From: Pseudomonas batumici
GTDB lineage: Bacteria; Pseudomonadota; Gammaproteobacteria; Pseudomonadales; Pseudomonadaceae
Reading direction: 5' to 3'
DNA: 49,505 nt
Assembly (NCBI RefSeq): GCF_000820515.1
Contig: NZ_JXDG01000036.1
Location: 1 to 49,505 of the forward strand
Each line of letters starts with the position of its first letter. The first letter of the stretch is position 1. Below the pieces are notes generated by a model, which saw only the letters and a program-made list of their open reading frames with translations, was not told the DNA's origin and searched no databases. The translations under genes and the position numbers were made by a program. Shown here in pieces: positions 17,442 through 25,832 of this stretch.

Positions 17442-18689
17442 TTACAGGCAGGTTCTGCAACCGGATGCAATGGACAGCGAGTTGCTTTGCTGGTTGCCAA
17501 CACCGGCCGCCACGTTGACGCCGAGGTTGCCACTGCCACCATTCACCGAACCGTTCAGGTTGGCAGTGTTGGTCACAGGGTTTGCCCAGCCAGTTGGGGT
17601 CAGCACTTGCCAGGACACGGTGTTGCTCAAGTCAAAGGAGCTGGACTCGCTGAAGCTTTGCGACTTATCTTTCGATTCACTGCCAGAAGCGGCGAACGAT
17701 GCGCTGCCCGATGCGTCGCGCGATGCACTGCTAGATGCGCTGTGCGATGCGCTGCTCGATGCGCTGTGCGATTTGTCGATCGATGCGGCGAGCGATGCGT
17801 CGATATCGGCGTCGAAAGTCGCGCTGCTGCTGCTGGTGTGCCAGCCATGAGTCCTGCTGGAGCTAACATCCACGTCCACGTTCGCATCCAGGCTAGCATT
17901 CACAGCAGCATGCGAAGCCGCGGCGCTGGCAGAGGCGCTAGCAGAGCGCGAAGCAGAACTGGTAGCTTCGTGCGTAGCAAAGGCCGCATCCAAGCGCTTG
18001 GTAAAGTCCGAAGCAGAGTGCGATTTGGATGCCTCGCTGAAAGACTCGTGACCGCTGACTGAGACGGTACGCGACAGCGTATCCACGCGGAACGTCCGAT
18101 CGGCGTCGTTATCCACCCTCAGGCCTGGGCCTGATTGATTGGCACTCGCGGTTGCAGTTGCGTGCTTGCCGCCAGATACAGCGATCGCCATGGTGTTTTT
18201 CTGTTGGTTAAGGTCGCCAGCAGCCATGTTGATGCCCATGTTGCCGCTGCCGCCGTTAGCCGAACCGCTCATATTGGCGCTGTTGTTGGTGGAGTAGTTG
18301 TTGACCTCGTTGTTGTTTTGGGTTTGCGTAACCTTGGCGGTTGCCACCACAGACCCAAAGACAAACGAGCCATCGCCGCTGGCAATGGCGGCAGCGTTGT
18401 CTTGTTGGTTGCCGTCGCCTGCTGCAACGTTGACGCCCACGTTACCGGAGGCGCCGGTGGCCGAGTTGGTCATGTTGGCAGTGTTTTTAGTCCCTTCATT
18501 GCTGATGTAGTTGCCAGTGCTGGTTTGAGTATCGGTAGCGTTGGCAGTGGCGCCGGCATTGGTGGTGTCTTTTGGATTCATGTGATGACGATGATGATGC
18601 TCGTCATCACGCTGGCCAGCTTGTACAGCAATAGCCATTACCGCGGCGATTGCGAAAACCAGAGGCTTGAGTGCCATTGAGGGTTTCAT
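17442..18689 (-). CDS. fapC: FapC, major functional-amyloid fibril subunit
   Basis: This is a 415-residue secreted amyloid subunit. The signal peptide ends near residue 24. Three imperfect amyloid repeats are visible, each with the pattern GNxGxNxAAGxxNQQxN: R1 about 69-104, R2 about 135-172, R3 about 373-409. The C-terminus has the family CxxC motif (Cys411, Cys414). Linker 1 is short, but linker 2 (about 173-372) is long and dominated by Ser/Ala/Asp tetrapeptides (SHSASSSA type) encoded by a 12-bp tandem repeat. An N-terminal His cluster (residues 31-36) is odd. Three R repeats are usual for FapC; linker length varies greatly among species. It starts 52 bp after fapB, with a GGAG ribosome site, and is followed by an intrinsic terminator. 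Confidence 0.95.
   Translation of the reverse strand: MKPSMALKPLVFAIAAVMAIAVQAGQRDDEHHHRHHMNPKDTTNAGATANATDTQTSTGNYISNEGTKNTANMTNSATGASGNVGVNVAAGDGNQQDNAAAIASGDGSFVFGSVVATAKVTQTQNNNEVNNYSTNNSANMSGSANGGSGNMGINMAAGDLNQQKNTMAIAVSGGKHATATASANQSGPGLRVDNDADRTFRVDTLSRTVSVSGHESFSEASKSHSASDFTKRLDAAFATHEATSSASRSASASASAAASHAAVNASLDANVDVDVSSSRTHGWHTSSSSATFDADIDASLAASIDKSHSASSSASHSASSSASRDASGSASFAASGSESKDKSQSFSESSSFDLSNTVSWQVLTPTGWANPVTNTANLNGSVNGGSGNLGVNVAAGVGNQQSNSLSIASGCRTCL
17698..17805. repeat. Coding 12-bp tandem repeat in the fapC linker
   Basis: Nine consecutive 12-bp units begin with GAT on the plus strand (consensus GATGCGCTGTGC; the seventh unit is divergent). On the coding strand each unit gives a four-residue step of the SxSA type. 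The repeat sits wholly inside the second linker of FapC, so copy-number change keeps the frame and alters linker length. Confidence 0.85.
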
Positions 18690-18741
18690 GCTGATTCTCC
18701 GTACTTTATTTTTAGGTTAAGTGTTGTATTTACCTTTTGGG

Positions 18742-19314
18742 TCAATCCGCGACCCGTACGCTCAGGGTGTTGGCCGTTCGGTTTCCCACCCCGGCGCTCT
18801 GATTCAACTGGATCACCCCACGGCTACCGGTGAAGGCCTGGTCGCTGGTAGCGACCTGGCGATGGCCAGGAGTAGGATCCGTTGAATCGGAGCTGTTGAG
18901 CAGCGCCACGTTCTGTTGCTTGAGGACGCTGTCGTCGATACTTTGCGGCGTAGCACTGATGCTTATCCGCAGGGCGTTGGCTTGCTGGTTGCTGGCGCCC
19001 GAACTCTGGTTGACCCCCAGTACGCCATTGCCGTTACTGAAGGCGTTGCCTTTAATGGCTGACTGGGCATCGATCCTGGGATCGACCTGAGTACGCAACC
19101 GTTGGCGAATCTGTGTGGTGGCGCTGGCGTCGGTGTCAATGGCGATGGCTCGGGCGTTGGCTTGTTGTTGCTGATCGCCGGCTGCCTGGTTGACCGAGAA
19201 GTTGCCCTGGTACTGACTGCCGGAGTTGTCGATGGTGGCCGTATCGATGACAGGCGGTTGGGCAAAGGTCGGCGCACTGCAAAACATGGCCAGAATCAGC
19301 AGCGTGCGTTTCAT
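18742..19314 (-). CDS. fapB: FapB, amyloid nucleator subunit
   Basis: This is a 190-residue protein with a signal peptide (LLILAMFCSAPTFA) and three amyloid-like repeats with the Fap core xxNQxxGxxxQQAN: near residues 35-60 (FSVNQAAGDQQQQANA), 95-118 (GVNQSSGASNQQANAL) and 163-188 (QLNQSAGVGNRTANTL). FapB is proposed to nucleate FapC polymerisation. The ATG overlaps the fapA stop (ATGA), so translation is probably coupled. Unlike FapC it has no CxxC motif. Confidence 0.93.
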   Translation of the reverse strand: MKRTLLILAMFCSAPTFAQPPVIDTATIDNSGSQYQGNFSVNQAAGDQQQQANARAIAIDTDASATTQIRQRLRTQVDPRIDAQSAIKGNAFSNGNGVLGVNQSSGASNQQANALRISISATPQSIDDSVLKQQNVALLNSSDSTDPTPGHRQVATSDQAFTGSRGVIQLNQSAGVGNRTANTLSVRVAD

Positions 19315-19751
19315 TTCATTGCCCCCCCGATAACATTCAGACTGCCCAGGCCTTGCTGGATGGTGCCGTCGATCCTGTTGGCAATGCCGTTGCCGGAGCC
19401 TGCGGAATGTCCTGCGGACAAGCCGGGCAGCTGTGTCTGACCGTTGATGTTGCCGCTCAGCGTGCCGGTGGCATGAGTGATCGTGCTGGCGATGCTTGCA
19501 CCGCTGCTGATGCCGGAAATGTCACTGTCCGACAGTTCGTTGGTCGCACTGATGACTTGCCTGGACGGGTTGGCATTGACGGTCAGGGGGGTAGGGTCGG
19601 GAACCATGGGGCGGCGAGTCGCGTTACGCGTTTGGACTTCCCGCTGGATGATGATGACTCCATCGGCGGCCTGGACAGGCAGACTGATGACAGAGCTGAA
19701 CGCACATCCGATCAGCAGAAGGCGGATAAAGCCTTTATCAATTGTCTCCAC
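19311..19751 (-). CDS. fapA: FapA, periplasmic chaperone-like protein of the fap operon
   Basis: This is a 146-residue protein with a signal peptide ending near VQAADG. The mature part is low in charge and rich in Ser/Gly/Ile/Asn (SGISSGASIASTIT), as in FapA, which keeps FapB/FapC soluble in the periplasm and affects fibril composition. The start is a GTG at 19751 with GGGAG and 7-nt spacing. It is the first gene of the operon and overlaps fapB by 4 nt. A sigma54-type promoter lies about 55-70 bp upstream. Confidence 0.9.
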   Translation of the reverse strand: METIDKGFIRLLLIGCAFSSVISLPVQAADGVIIIQREVQTRNATRRPMVPDPTPLTVNANPSRQVISATNELSDSDISGISSGASIASTITHATGTLSGNINGQTQLPGLSAGHSAGSGNGIANRIDGTIQQGLGSLNVIGGAMK

Positions 19752-19806
19752 GTCGGCACTCCCTCTTCTTTTTTGCGCTGGCTCTGGTCAGCGTTGTGAA
19801 GGAGAG

Positions 19807-19822
19807 AGCAGAAGCTGTGCCG
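19807..19822 (-). promoter_or_regulatory. Sigma54 (-24/-12) promoter of fapA
   Basis: On the minus strand CGGCACAGCTTCTGCT matches the consensus TGGCACG-N4-TTGCW, with GG and GC exactly 10 nt apart. The expected start is near 19797, giving a leader of about 46 nt before the fapA GTG. A sigma54 regulator gene at the other end of the cluster supports the call. Confidence 0.72.
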
Positions 19823-19998
19823 CTTTTTATTTTCTCTTTGAAAATAATGGGTTGTTTTTGAAGGTGGATGAAGTACGCGAAAGTTGTTTCAGGGGCGAGA
19901 CAGGATCGAGGAGGCAGGGTGGGGGCAGGACGGGGGGAGTTTCGCTGCAATGCGGTAATACGGGCTTTCAAGGCGGTTGTATCAGCGATTTAACACCG

Positions 19999-20008
19999 TT
20001 GGCGTCAA
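19999..20008. promoter_or_regulatory. Candidate upstream activator site of the fap promoter
   Basis: TTGGCGTCAA is identical to the word at 13115-13124 in front of the sigma54 regulator gene. It sits about 180 bp upstream of the fapA -24 element, a distance usual for enhancer-binding proteins. The stretch 19752-20205 holds this site, the promoter and a BIME, and no gene that I can support. Confidence 0.5.
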
Positions 20009-20093
20009 GAAGCGTGGGCCGTTGATTTTGAGGGTTCAGCAGCGCGCGGAGTGTTTCAGGAGTGGACACTGGCCTGGAAAACACAACCTTTCC

Positions 20094-20176
20094 TGTAGGA
20101 GCCGGCTTGCTGGCGATCAGGTCTTGAGTCCTGCGCCTGCCTCGCCGACGCCATCGCCAGCAAGCCGGCTCCCACA
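20094..20176. repeat. REP/BIME element
   Basis: TGTAGGAGCCGGCTTGCTGG is followed after about 40 bp by the inverted copy CCAGCAAGCCGGCTCCCACA. This is a complete two-REP hairpin between the fap promoter region and the end of the broken ATPase gene. Confidence 0.9.
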
Positions 20177-20205
20177 GGGCAAGGGTGGTGTTTCAGGATT
20201 CTATT

Positions 20206-20739
20206 TTACTTCAGCAGCCGGGTGACGGCGGCGAAGGTCTGTTCGCGTCGCGCTTGCCAATCGCCGCCAATCACGCTCACTGCTTGTCGATGGCGTGTCA
20301 GCCAGTCCAGGCTGGCGCTGAAAAACACCTAGCGTTCGCCCAGCTCCGGTTGGCAGCGTTGGCCGTCGTCTGTCCACGGCATGCCTTCGGGGCGCAGTAA
20401 CAGGTGCAGGTCATAGTGACGCGCCAGAAGGGCCTGTTCGATCCACGCCGGGCACTCGCCGAACAGCGTCTGACTCCAGAGTAGGTTGCTCAGCAAGTGA
20501 GTGTCAAGAATCAGCAGCGTTGGTGTTTGTGCGCGTGCCGCGTCCTCCCACGCCAACTGCCCGCGGGCGATCTGCGGGATGTCCGCCAGGCACGTATCGC
20601 GTGGGTTGCACTCGATGAAATGGCGCACGTATTCGCCCACCACCAGGCCGCCGAAGCGCGCTTGCAGTTCGGCGGACAACCGGCTTTTGCCGCTGGATTC
20701 AGGCCCCGTCAGGACGACGACCCTCATGGGCGCAGACAT
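20206..20739 (-). pseudogene. NadR-like AAA ATPase interrupted by one in-frame amber codon
   Basis: The frame starts at an ATG with AAGGAATTCCC upstream and encodes VVVLTGPESSGKSRLSAEL, the P-loop of NadR-type ribosylnicotinamide-kinase-like ATPases (Walker A at residues 12-19). VGEYVRHFIE and TLLILDTHLLSNLLWSQ follow. A TAG at 20331-20329 ends the frame after 136 residues (ELGER-stop). Reading through it, the same frame stays open for 41 codons with normal coding character (FFSASLDWLTRHRQAVSVIG to LLK) and ends at TAA (20208-20206), giving the usual size of about 177 residues. A CAG to TAG change is the simplest cause. It could also be a sequencing error or a functional truncated protein. 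Confidence 0.75.
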
Positions 20740-20788
20740 GGGAATTCCTTGGGCTGCAAAGAAGGAGGGCGATTGTACCCTCCCACCC

Positions 20789-22423
20789 TCAGACCTTGAA
20801 CTGCTTCAGCAAGGCATTGAGCTGCTGGCTCAGGGCCCTGAGTTTTTCACTGTCGGCACTCGATTGCTCGGCCGCCAGCGCCGTGCTGTGGGACAGGCCC
20901 GCCGCATCGGTGACATTCTGGTTGATTTCCTCCACCACATGGGACTGCTCAAGGGTGGCGCTGGCAATTGAGGCATTGAGCCCGTTGAGGTTGCGCAGGG
21001 CCTGGCCGATGGCATTCAGGCTTTCGCCGGCCAGGCCCGCCTGCTCGATGGTCAGTTGCGAGGCGCGGCTGCTGTCGCCGATCACTTTCACCGCCGCTTC
21101 GGAATGACCTTGCAAGCGCTCGATCATCGACTGGATCTCCGCCGTGGACTTCTGTGTCCGCTGGGCCAGCAGGCGGACTTCATCGGCCACCACGGCAAAG
21201 CCGCGACCCTGTTCACCGGCCCGGGCGGCCTCGATGGCAGCGTTCAGGGCCAGCAGGTTGGTCTGCTCGGCAATGGAGCGGATCACTTCCAGGACACTGC
21301 CGATCTGCGTGCTTTCGGCCGCCAGGGTGCGGATCACCTCCACCGCCTGGTCGATGGTGGCGGAGAGCGAATCGATCTGTTGCAGGCTGTTGTCGATATT
21401 CAACTGACCCTGGCGAGCCTGGGCTTCGGCGTCACGCATCTCGCTGGCGGCCTGTTCGGCATTCTTGGCCACATCCTGCACGCCATAGGTGACTTCGTTG
21501 ATCGCCGTCGCGACCATTTCCATCTGTTGTGACTGTTGCTGGCTACGGGCCTGGGCCTGGGTGGCGTTGCTGCCCAGGTCCGTGGAGGACTGACCCAGTT
21601 CCGTTGCCGAGGCCTGCAACTGGCCGACCACGCTGCGCAGCTTGGTGGTGAAGCCGTTGAAGTGGCGGGCCAGTTGCGTCACTTCGTCCTGCCCGTGGGT
21701 ATCGAGGCTACGGGTCAGGTCGCTTTCACCGCTGGCGATATTGGCCATGGCGTTCACCGCCTCCTGCAAGGGGCGCGCGATACTGCGGGCAATCATCATC
21801 ACCAGCAGCGCCATGACCAGCGCGATCCCCAGTCCGATCAGCGAGGCTCGCCAGACCTGGCCATAGAACTCGTCCTGCAGGTCGTCGACGTACACGCCCG
21901 AGCCGACGATCCAGCCCCAGGGCTCGAAGAGCTGCACATAGGAAGTTTTCTGCACCGGTGCACTGGCCCCCGGTTTCGGCCAGCGGTAGTCGATCATGCC
22001 CGCGCCCTTGGCCTTGGTCAGGGTGACCATCTCGTTGAACAGGGCATAGCCGTCCGGGTCCTTGATGCCCGACAGGTCCTGGCCTTCGAGCTTGGGGTTG
22101 GCCGGGTGCATGACCATCACCGGACGCAGGTCGTTGATCCAGAAATAGTCCGTCTGGTTGTAGCGCAGCCCGCGGATCACGCTCAGGGCCTGTTTCTGCG
22201 CGACTTCGCGGCTGAGGGTGCCGGCGCTTTCCAGGTCGTGGTAGTAGTTGAGGATGCCACTGGCGACCTGGACCACGTGCTGGGTCTTCTGCGCCTTGGC
22301 CTGGTAGAGGTCGTCATGGATCTGCTTGAGCATCAACAGGCCCAGGGTGAGCAGCATCGCCACGGCCACGATGAGGATGAGCCACAACCGCCGACTGATC
22401 GACACATTTCGCAAACTATTCAT
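20789..22423 (-). CDS. Methyl-accepting chemotaxis protein with single Cache sensor domain
   Basis: This is a 544-residue inner-membrane chemoreceptor. The first membrane helix is at residues about 12-32, then a periplasmic sCache domain of about 150 residues with NQTDYFWINDLRP and the FEPWGWIVGSGVYVDD ending. A second helix (IGLGIALVMALLVMMIA), HAMP, and the cytoplasmic signalling domain with the hairpin [16 protein letters not shown] follow. The frame extends to 22459, but the ATG at 22423 follows AAGGAG and starts at the family's usual N-terminus. The ligand is not predictable; related sCache receptors sense small organic acids such as malate. The C-terminus has no CheR-docking pentapeptide. 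The 295-bp gap up to uppP holds no gene I can support. Confidence 0.92.
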   Translation of the reverse strand: MNSLRNVSISRRLWLILIVAVAMLLTLGLLMLKQIHDDLYQAKAQKTQHVVQVASGILNYYHDLESAGTLSREVAQKQALSVIRGLRYNQTDYFWINDLRPVMVMHPANPKLEGQDLSGIKDPDGYALFNEMVTLTKAKGAGMIDYRWPKPGASAPVQKTSYVQLFEPWGWIVGSGVYVDDLQDEFYGQVWRASLIGLGIALVMALLVMMIARSIARPLQEAVNAMANIASGESDLTRSLDTHGQDEVTQLARHFNGFTTKLRSVVGQLQASATELGQSSTDLGSNATQAQARSQQQSQQMEMVATAINEVTYGVQDVAKNAEQAASEMRDAEAQARQGQLNIDNSLQQIDSLSATIDQAVEVIRTLAAESTQIGSVLEVIRSIAEQTNLLALNAAIEAARAGEQGRGFAVVADEVRLLAQRTQKSTAEIQSMIERLQGHSEAAVKVIGDSSRASQLTIEQAGLAGESLNAIGQALRNLNGLNASIASATLEQSHVVEEINQNVTDAAGLSHSTALAAEQSSADSEKLRALSQQLNALLKQFKV

Positions 22424-22718
22424 AAGGACACTACTCCTTGTTCTTCTTGTTGTGATCATCGCCGATCTGTATCGAAACAGGTTTTGCCGAGCTTGGCCAG
22501 TATGCTTATGGCTAGTATCCGGGCAGTCACAAACAGGCCTGTCTGATAGGATCTCGGCGCAAAACCGACAAACCTGAGTTCATGTTTGATTTTTCAGACA
22601 TTTTTTACGGTTTGGCGACAAGTGGTGCGGCACGCTGGAGGCGTGTTGCCCACGGGCAGATTATCGAACGTTGCATTTTTCAGGTGTCACGCGGGGTGCG
22701 TGGCCGCATGGGGGAATA

Positions 22719-23546
22719 ATGGATCTTTGGACCGCCGCACAGGCAGTGATTCTGGGTATCGTCGAGGGCTTGACGGAGTTCTTGCCGATCTCCAGCACCG
22801 GGCACCAGATTATCGTGGCGGACCTGCTGAACTTCGGCGGGGAACGGGCCGTTGCCTTCAATATCATCATCCAGCTCGGGGCGATCCTGGCGGTGGTCTG
22901 GGAGTTCCGCCACAAGGTGTTCTCGGTGGTCAGGGACTTGCCGACGCAGCGCAACGCCCAGCGCTTCACCCTCAACCTGCTGGTGGCGTTCCTGCCGGCG
23001 GTGGTGCTGGGGGTGTTGTTCAAGGAGATCATCGCCACCTACCTGTTCAACCCGATTACCGTCGCCGCCGCGCTGGTGGTGGGCGGCCTGATCATCCTCT
23101 GGGCCGAGCGTCGCCAGCACGTGGTGCATGCCGATACGGTGGATGAGATCACCTGGAAAGACGCCCTGAAAGTGGGCTTCGCCCAGTGCCTGGCGATGAT
23201 CCCCGGCACCTCGCGTTCCGGTGCGACGATTATCGGCGGGCTGCTGTTCGGGCTGTCGCGCAAGACCGCCACCGAGTTTTCGTTCTTCCTGGCGATGCCG
23301 ACCATGGTCGCCGCGGCGGTGTATTCCGGCTACGGTTTCCGTCATCAGTTCCAGATGGCGGATCTGCCGGTGATCGCCCTGGGCTTCGTGACGTCCTTTG
23401 TCTTCGCGATGATCGCCGTACGCGGCCTGCTGAAATTCATCGCCAGCCACACCTACGTGGCGTTCGCCTGGTACCGGATCGCCTTCGGCCTGGTGATTCT
23501 GGCCACCTGGCAGTTCGGCTGGGTCGACTGGTCGACCAAGGGCTGA
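22719..23546 (+). CDS. uppP: UppP (BacA), undecaprenyl-diphosphatase
   Basis: This is a 275-residue integral membrane enzyme that dephosphorylates undecaprenyl diphosphate to recycle the lipid carrier for cell-wall synthesis; extra copies give bacitracin resistance. Both family motifs are present: [14 protein letters not shown] (about 16-29) and the PGTSRSG motif (about residue 170), with hydrophobic helices throughout. A longer frame begins at 22671, but ATG 22719 follows GGGGGA and starts with the typical [10 protein letters not shown]. It stands alone, divergent from the chemoreceptor gene. Confidence 0.95.
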   Translation: MDLWTAAQAVILGIVEGLTEFLPISSTGHQIIVADLLNFGGERAVAFNIIIQLGAILAVVWEFRHKVFSVVRDLPTQRNAQRFTLNLLVAFLPAVVLGVLFKEIIATYLFNPITVAAALVVGGLIILWAERRQHVVHADTVDEITWKDALKVGFAQCLAMIPGTSRSGATIIGGLLFGLSRKTATEFSFFLAMPTMVAAAVYSGYGFRHQFQMADLPVIALGFVTSFVFAMIAVRGLLKFIASHTYVAFAWYRIAFGLVILATWQFGWVDWSTKG

Positions 23547-23574
23547 GCAGCTCCCGGACGGTGAGTCCGGGCAC

Positions 23575-23934
23575 CTATAGCAACAGGCCGACCTGGACGC
23601 GTTTGGGCAGTTTGCCGACCACCAGTTGATGCGAGCGCTGTATCAGTGCGTGCAGCTCTTCACGGCCCAGCGGGTAGGGCGTGTCCATGATGATCCAGTG
23701 GGCCCTGGCCAGATACGGCGCGGGCCCGATCCCCGGACGGTCGACGTGGCCGAGGAACAGCTCCTTGTCGACCTTGAACGCCAGGGAGTCGCCGCGCAGC
23801 CCCTGCACGGCGAACATCTTGTTTCCGGCAATGGAAAACACCCGCACGCCGCCCCATTTGTAGTCTTCCCGGGCCCCGGGCAGTGCCAGGCAGAAACGCG
23901 CGATGTCTTCCGGGCTTATGCTTGATCCCTTCAC
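23575..23934 (-). CDS. MmcQ/YjbR family protein
   Basis: This is a 119-residue protein of the MmcQ/YjbR fold, a small alpha/beta double-wing DNA-binding-like domain of uncertain role. Typical blocks are FCLALPGAREDYKWGGVRVF, NKMFAVQGL and HWIIMDTPYPLGREELHALI. It starts at a GTG whose last base overlaps the stop of the LysR gene upstream (GTGA), so the two are probably co-translated. It converges on uppP. Confidence 0.85.
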   Translation of the reverse strand: MKGSSISPEDIARFCLALPGAREDYKWGGVRVFSIAGNKMFAVQGLRGDSLAFKVDKELFLGHVDRPGIGPAPYLARAHWIIMDTPYPLGREELHALIQRSHQLVVGKLPKRVQVGLLL

Positions 23935-24839
23935 AGTGTCTTATCTCCGCAACTTTTGAAAACCTCGGCCAGGTGATCGATCCAGGCCCGCACCGCCGGC
24001 AGTACACCGCGCCGATGGGGGTAGACGGCCTGCAACCAGCCACTGGGCAAGGACCACTCCGGGAGTATCCGCACGAAAGTGCCGTTGGCCAGCTCTTCTT
24101 CACAGTACAGCATCGGCAGGACGGTGAAACCCAGGCCGGCGAGGGCGCAGGCCTTGCGCACGACGAAGTCGTCGACCCCGAGTCGGGCCTCGAGGGTCAG
24201 CTCGCGTTTTTCGCCCTCGGCATTGATCAGGCTCAGGTGCACCAGTCGGTCGGCCTCCAGGGCGCCCAGTATGGGGACGCTCCTGAGGTCGTCCAGGCGG
24301 GTGATGGGGTGTTGCTCCAGGAAGGCCGGTGTTGCCAGTATGAAGGTCTGCGCCTGGCGCAGGCGGCGGGTCACCAGCAACGGGTCCTCGTCGCCCTGTT
24401 CGCGAACCCGCAGGGCCACATCGATGCCTTCGGTCACCAGGTCGACCCGGCGATTGACCATCAGCACTTCCAGTTGGACCAGTGGGTGCGCGCTCAGGAA
24501 GCTGGAGATGACCCAGGGCATGAACTCCTGGGCCAACCCCACCGGGCAGGATACGCGCAAGCGGCCGCGGGGCTCGCTGGACATGCTGGCCACGGCTTCG
24601 TCAGCCATCTCGGCTTCCAGCAGCATCGCCTGGCAATGGCGCAGGTAGCGCTCGCCGACGGCGGTCAGTTTCAACTGGCGGGTGGTGCGTTGCAGCAAGC
24701 GGGCGCCCAGGCGCTCTTCCAGCTCGGCGATACGCCGCGACAGGCGCGACTTGGGAATCCCCAGCAGGCGCCCGGCCGCCGCGAAGCCGCCGGCTTCCAC
24801 CACCTTGGCGAAATAGTAGAGATCGTTGAGGTCTTGCAT
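23931..24839 (-). CDS. LysR-family transcriptional regulator
   Basis: This is a 302-residue regulator with an N-terminal winged helix-turn-helix (residues about 3-62: YYFAKVVEAGGFAAAGRLL, then PKSRLSRRIAELEERLGARL) and a LysR substrate-binding domain (about 90-295, ending with the GVLPAVRAWIDHLAE pattern). The ATG at 24839 is used rather than a TTG six bases upstream. It is divergent from azoR, with a perfect inverted repeat between them, which is the standard arrangement for control of the neighbour; it may also regulate itself. The inducer is unknown; quinones or azo compounds are plausible given azoR. Confidence 0.92.
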   Translation of the reverse strand: MQDLNDLYYFAKVVEAGGFAAAGRLLGIPKSRLSRRIAELEERLGARLLQRTTRQLKLTAVGERYLRHCQAMLLEAEMADEAVASMSSEPRGRLRVSCPVGLAQEFMPWVISSFLSAHPLVQLEVLMVNRRVDLVTEGIDVALRVREQGDEDPLLVTRRLRQAQTFILATPAFLEQHPITRLDDLRSVPILGALEADRLVHLSLINAEGEKRELTLEARLGVDDFVVRKACALAGLGFTVLPMLYCEEELANGTFVRILPEWSLPSGWLQAVYPHRRGVLPAVRAWIDHLAEVFKSCGDKTL

Positions 24840-24885
24840 GGGCAATGACTCGATTGTTCCAAAGGTAGGACGAACTATCGCATTT

Positions 24886-24903
24886 TAGCCGACTAATCGG
24901 CTA
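24886..24903. promoter_or_regulatory. Candidate LysR operator between lysR-type gene and azoR
   Basis: TAGCCGA-CTAA-TCGGCTA is a perfect 7-bp inverted repeat in the 130-bp divergent intergenic region, 67 bp upstream of the azoR start. Its position and symmetry suit a LysR recognition site. Confidence 0.5.
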
Positions 24904-24969
24904 TTGGTTTCGCCTGTAGGATTATCCCAACTTGATCGCCCAGTGGCGATCCTCACTTGGAGATCCCGC

Positions 24970-25581
24970 ATGAAACTCTTGCATATCGATTCCAGCATCC
25001 TGGGCGACAATTCCGCTTCCCGTCAGCTGAGCCGCCAGGTCGTCGATGCCTGGAAACTCGCCGAGCCTTCCGCCGTAGTGACCTACCGCGACCTGGCCAG
25101 CGATGCCATCAGCCACTTCTCCAGCCTGACCCTGGTGGCCGGCGGTACCGCCGCCGAGCTGCGTGACGCGGCCCAGCGCCACGAAGCCGAACTCAGCGCC
25201 TCGACCATGGAAGAGTTCCTCGCCGCCGATGCCATCGTGATCGCCGCGCCGATGTACAACTTCAGCGTTCCGACCCAGCTCAAGGCCTGGATCGACCGTA
25301 TCACCGTTGCCGGCAAGACCTTCCGCTACACCGAAGCCGGCCCTGAAGGCCTGGCTGGCGGCAAGAAAGTGGTGATCGTCTCCACCTCCGGCGGCCTGCA
25401 TGCGGGCATGCCCACTGGCGTCGCCCACGAGGATTACCTGAAGGTGCTGTTCGGTTTCCTCGGTATCACCGATATCGAGTTCGTCCGCGCCCACGGCCTG
25501 GGCTACGGCGAAGACGTCCGCGCCAAGGCCATGAGCGCTGCGCAGGCGCACATCAGCGAAGAGCTGTTCGCCACCGCGTAA
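24970..25581 (+). CDS. azoR: AzoR, FMN-dependent NADH:quinone / azo reductase
   Basis: This is a 203-residue flavodoxin-like enzyme that reduces quinones and azo bonds using NAD(P)H. The FMN phosphate loop is in [17 protein letters not shown] (residues 5-21). The flavin loop is [19 protein letters not shown] (about 95-113), and the second loop is STSGGLH (about 139-145). The frame extends upstream to 24904, but the ATG at 24970 matches the family start and follows GGAGATCCCGC. It is divergent from the LysR gene. Pseudomonads often carry several AzoR paralogues; I cannot say which this is. Confidence 0.93.
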   Translation: MKLLHIDSSILGDNSASRQLSRQVVDAWKLAEPSAVVTYRDLASDAISHFSSLTLVAGGTAAELRDAAQRHEAELSASTMEEFLAADAIVIAAPMYNFSVPTQLKAWIDRITVAGKTFRYTEAGPEGLAGGKKVVIVSTSGGLHAGMPTGVAHEDYLKVLFGFLGITDIEFVRAHGLGYGEDVRAKAMSAAQAHISEELFATA

Positions 25582-25629
25582 AGCTTTCGTAAACAGGCAA
25601 GCTTCTTTCGGGAACACCGATTAAACTCT

Positions 25630-25671
25630 GTACCCTGATCATCCTGAATGGTCAGCGTACGGAGTTTTTTT
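25630..25671 (+). terminator. Probable terminator downstream of azoR
   Basis: GTAC-C-CTGA (25630-25638) pairs with TCAG-C-GTAC (25652-25660) with one C-C mismatch. A run of seven T (25665-25671) follows after GGAG. The stem is imperfect, so strength is uncertain. The 251-bp gap to the next gene otherwise shows no gene. Confidence 0.45.
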
Positions 25672-25832
25672 GCGTCTGGCTGTTCGGATTTGGCTCGAGT
25701 TATGCAGCATCGATCAACCATAGGTACTCTGAAAAACCTCGAACATCAGCCAAGGCCTTGCTCCAGAGCTTTGGTTTCAAGGAATTGCAGAGAATTGGTG
25801 TGCTAACTTTCGCAGCAAAGGTGGGCATCCCC

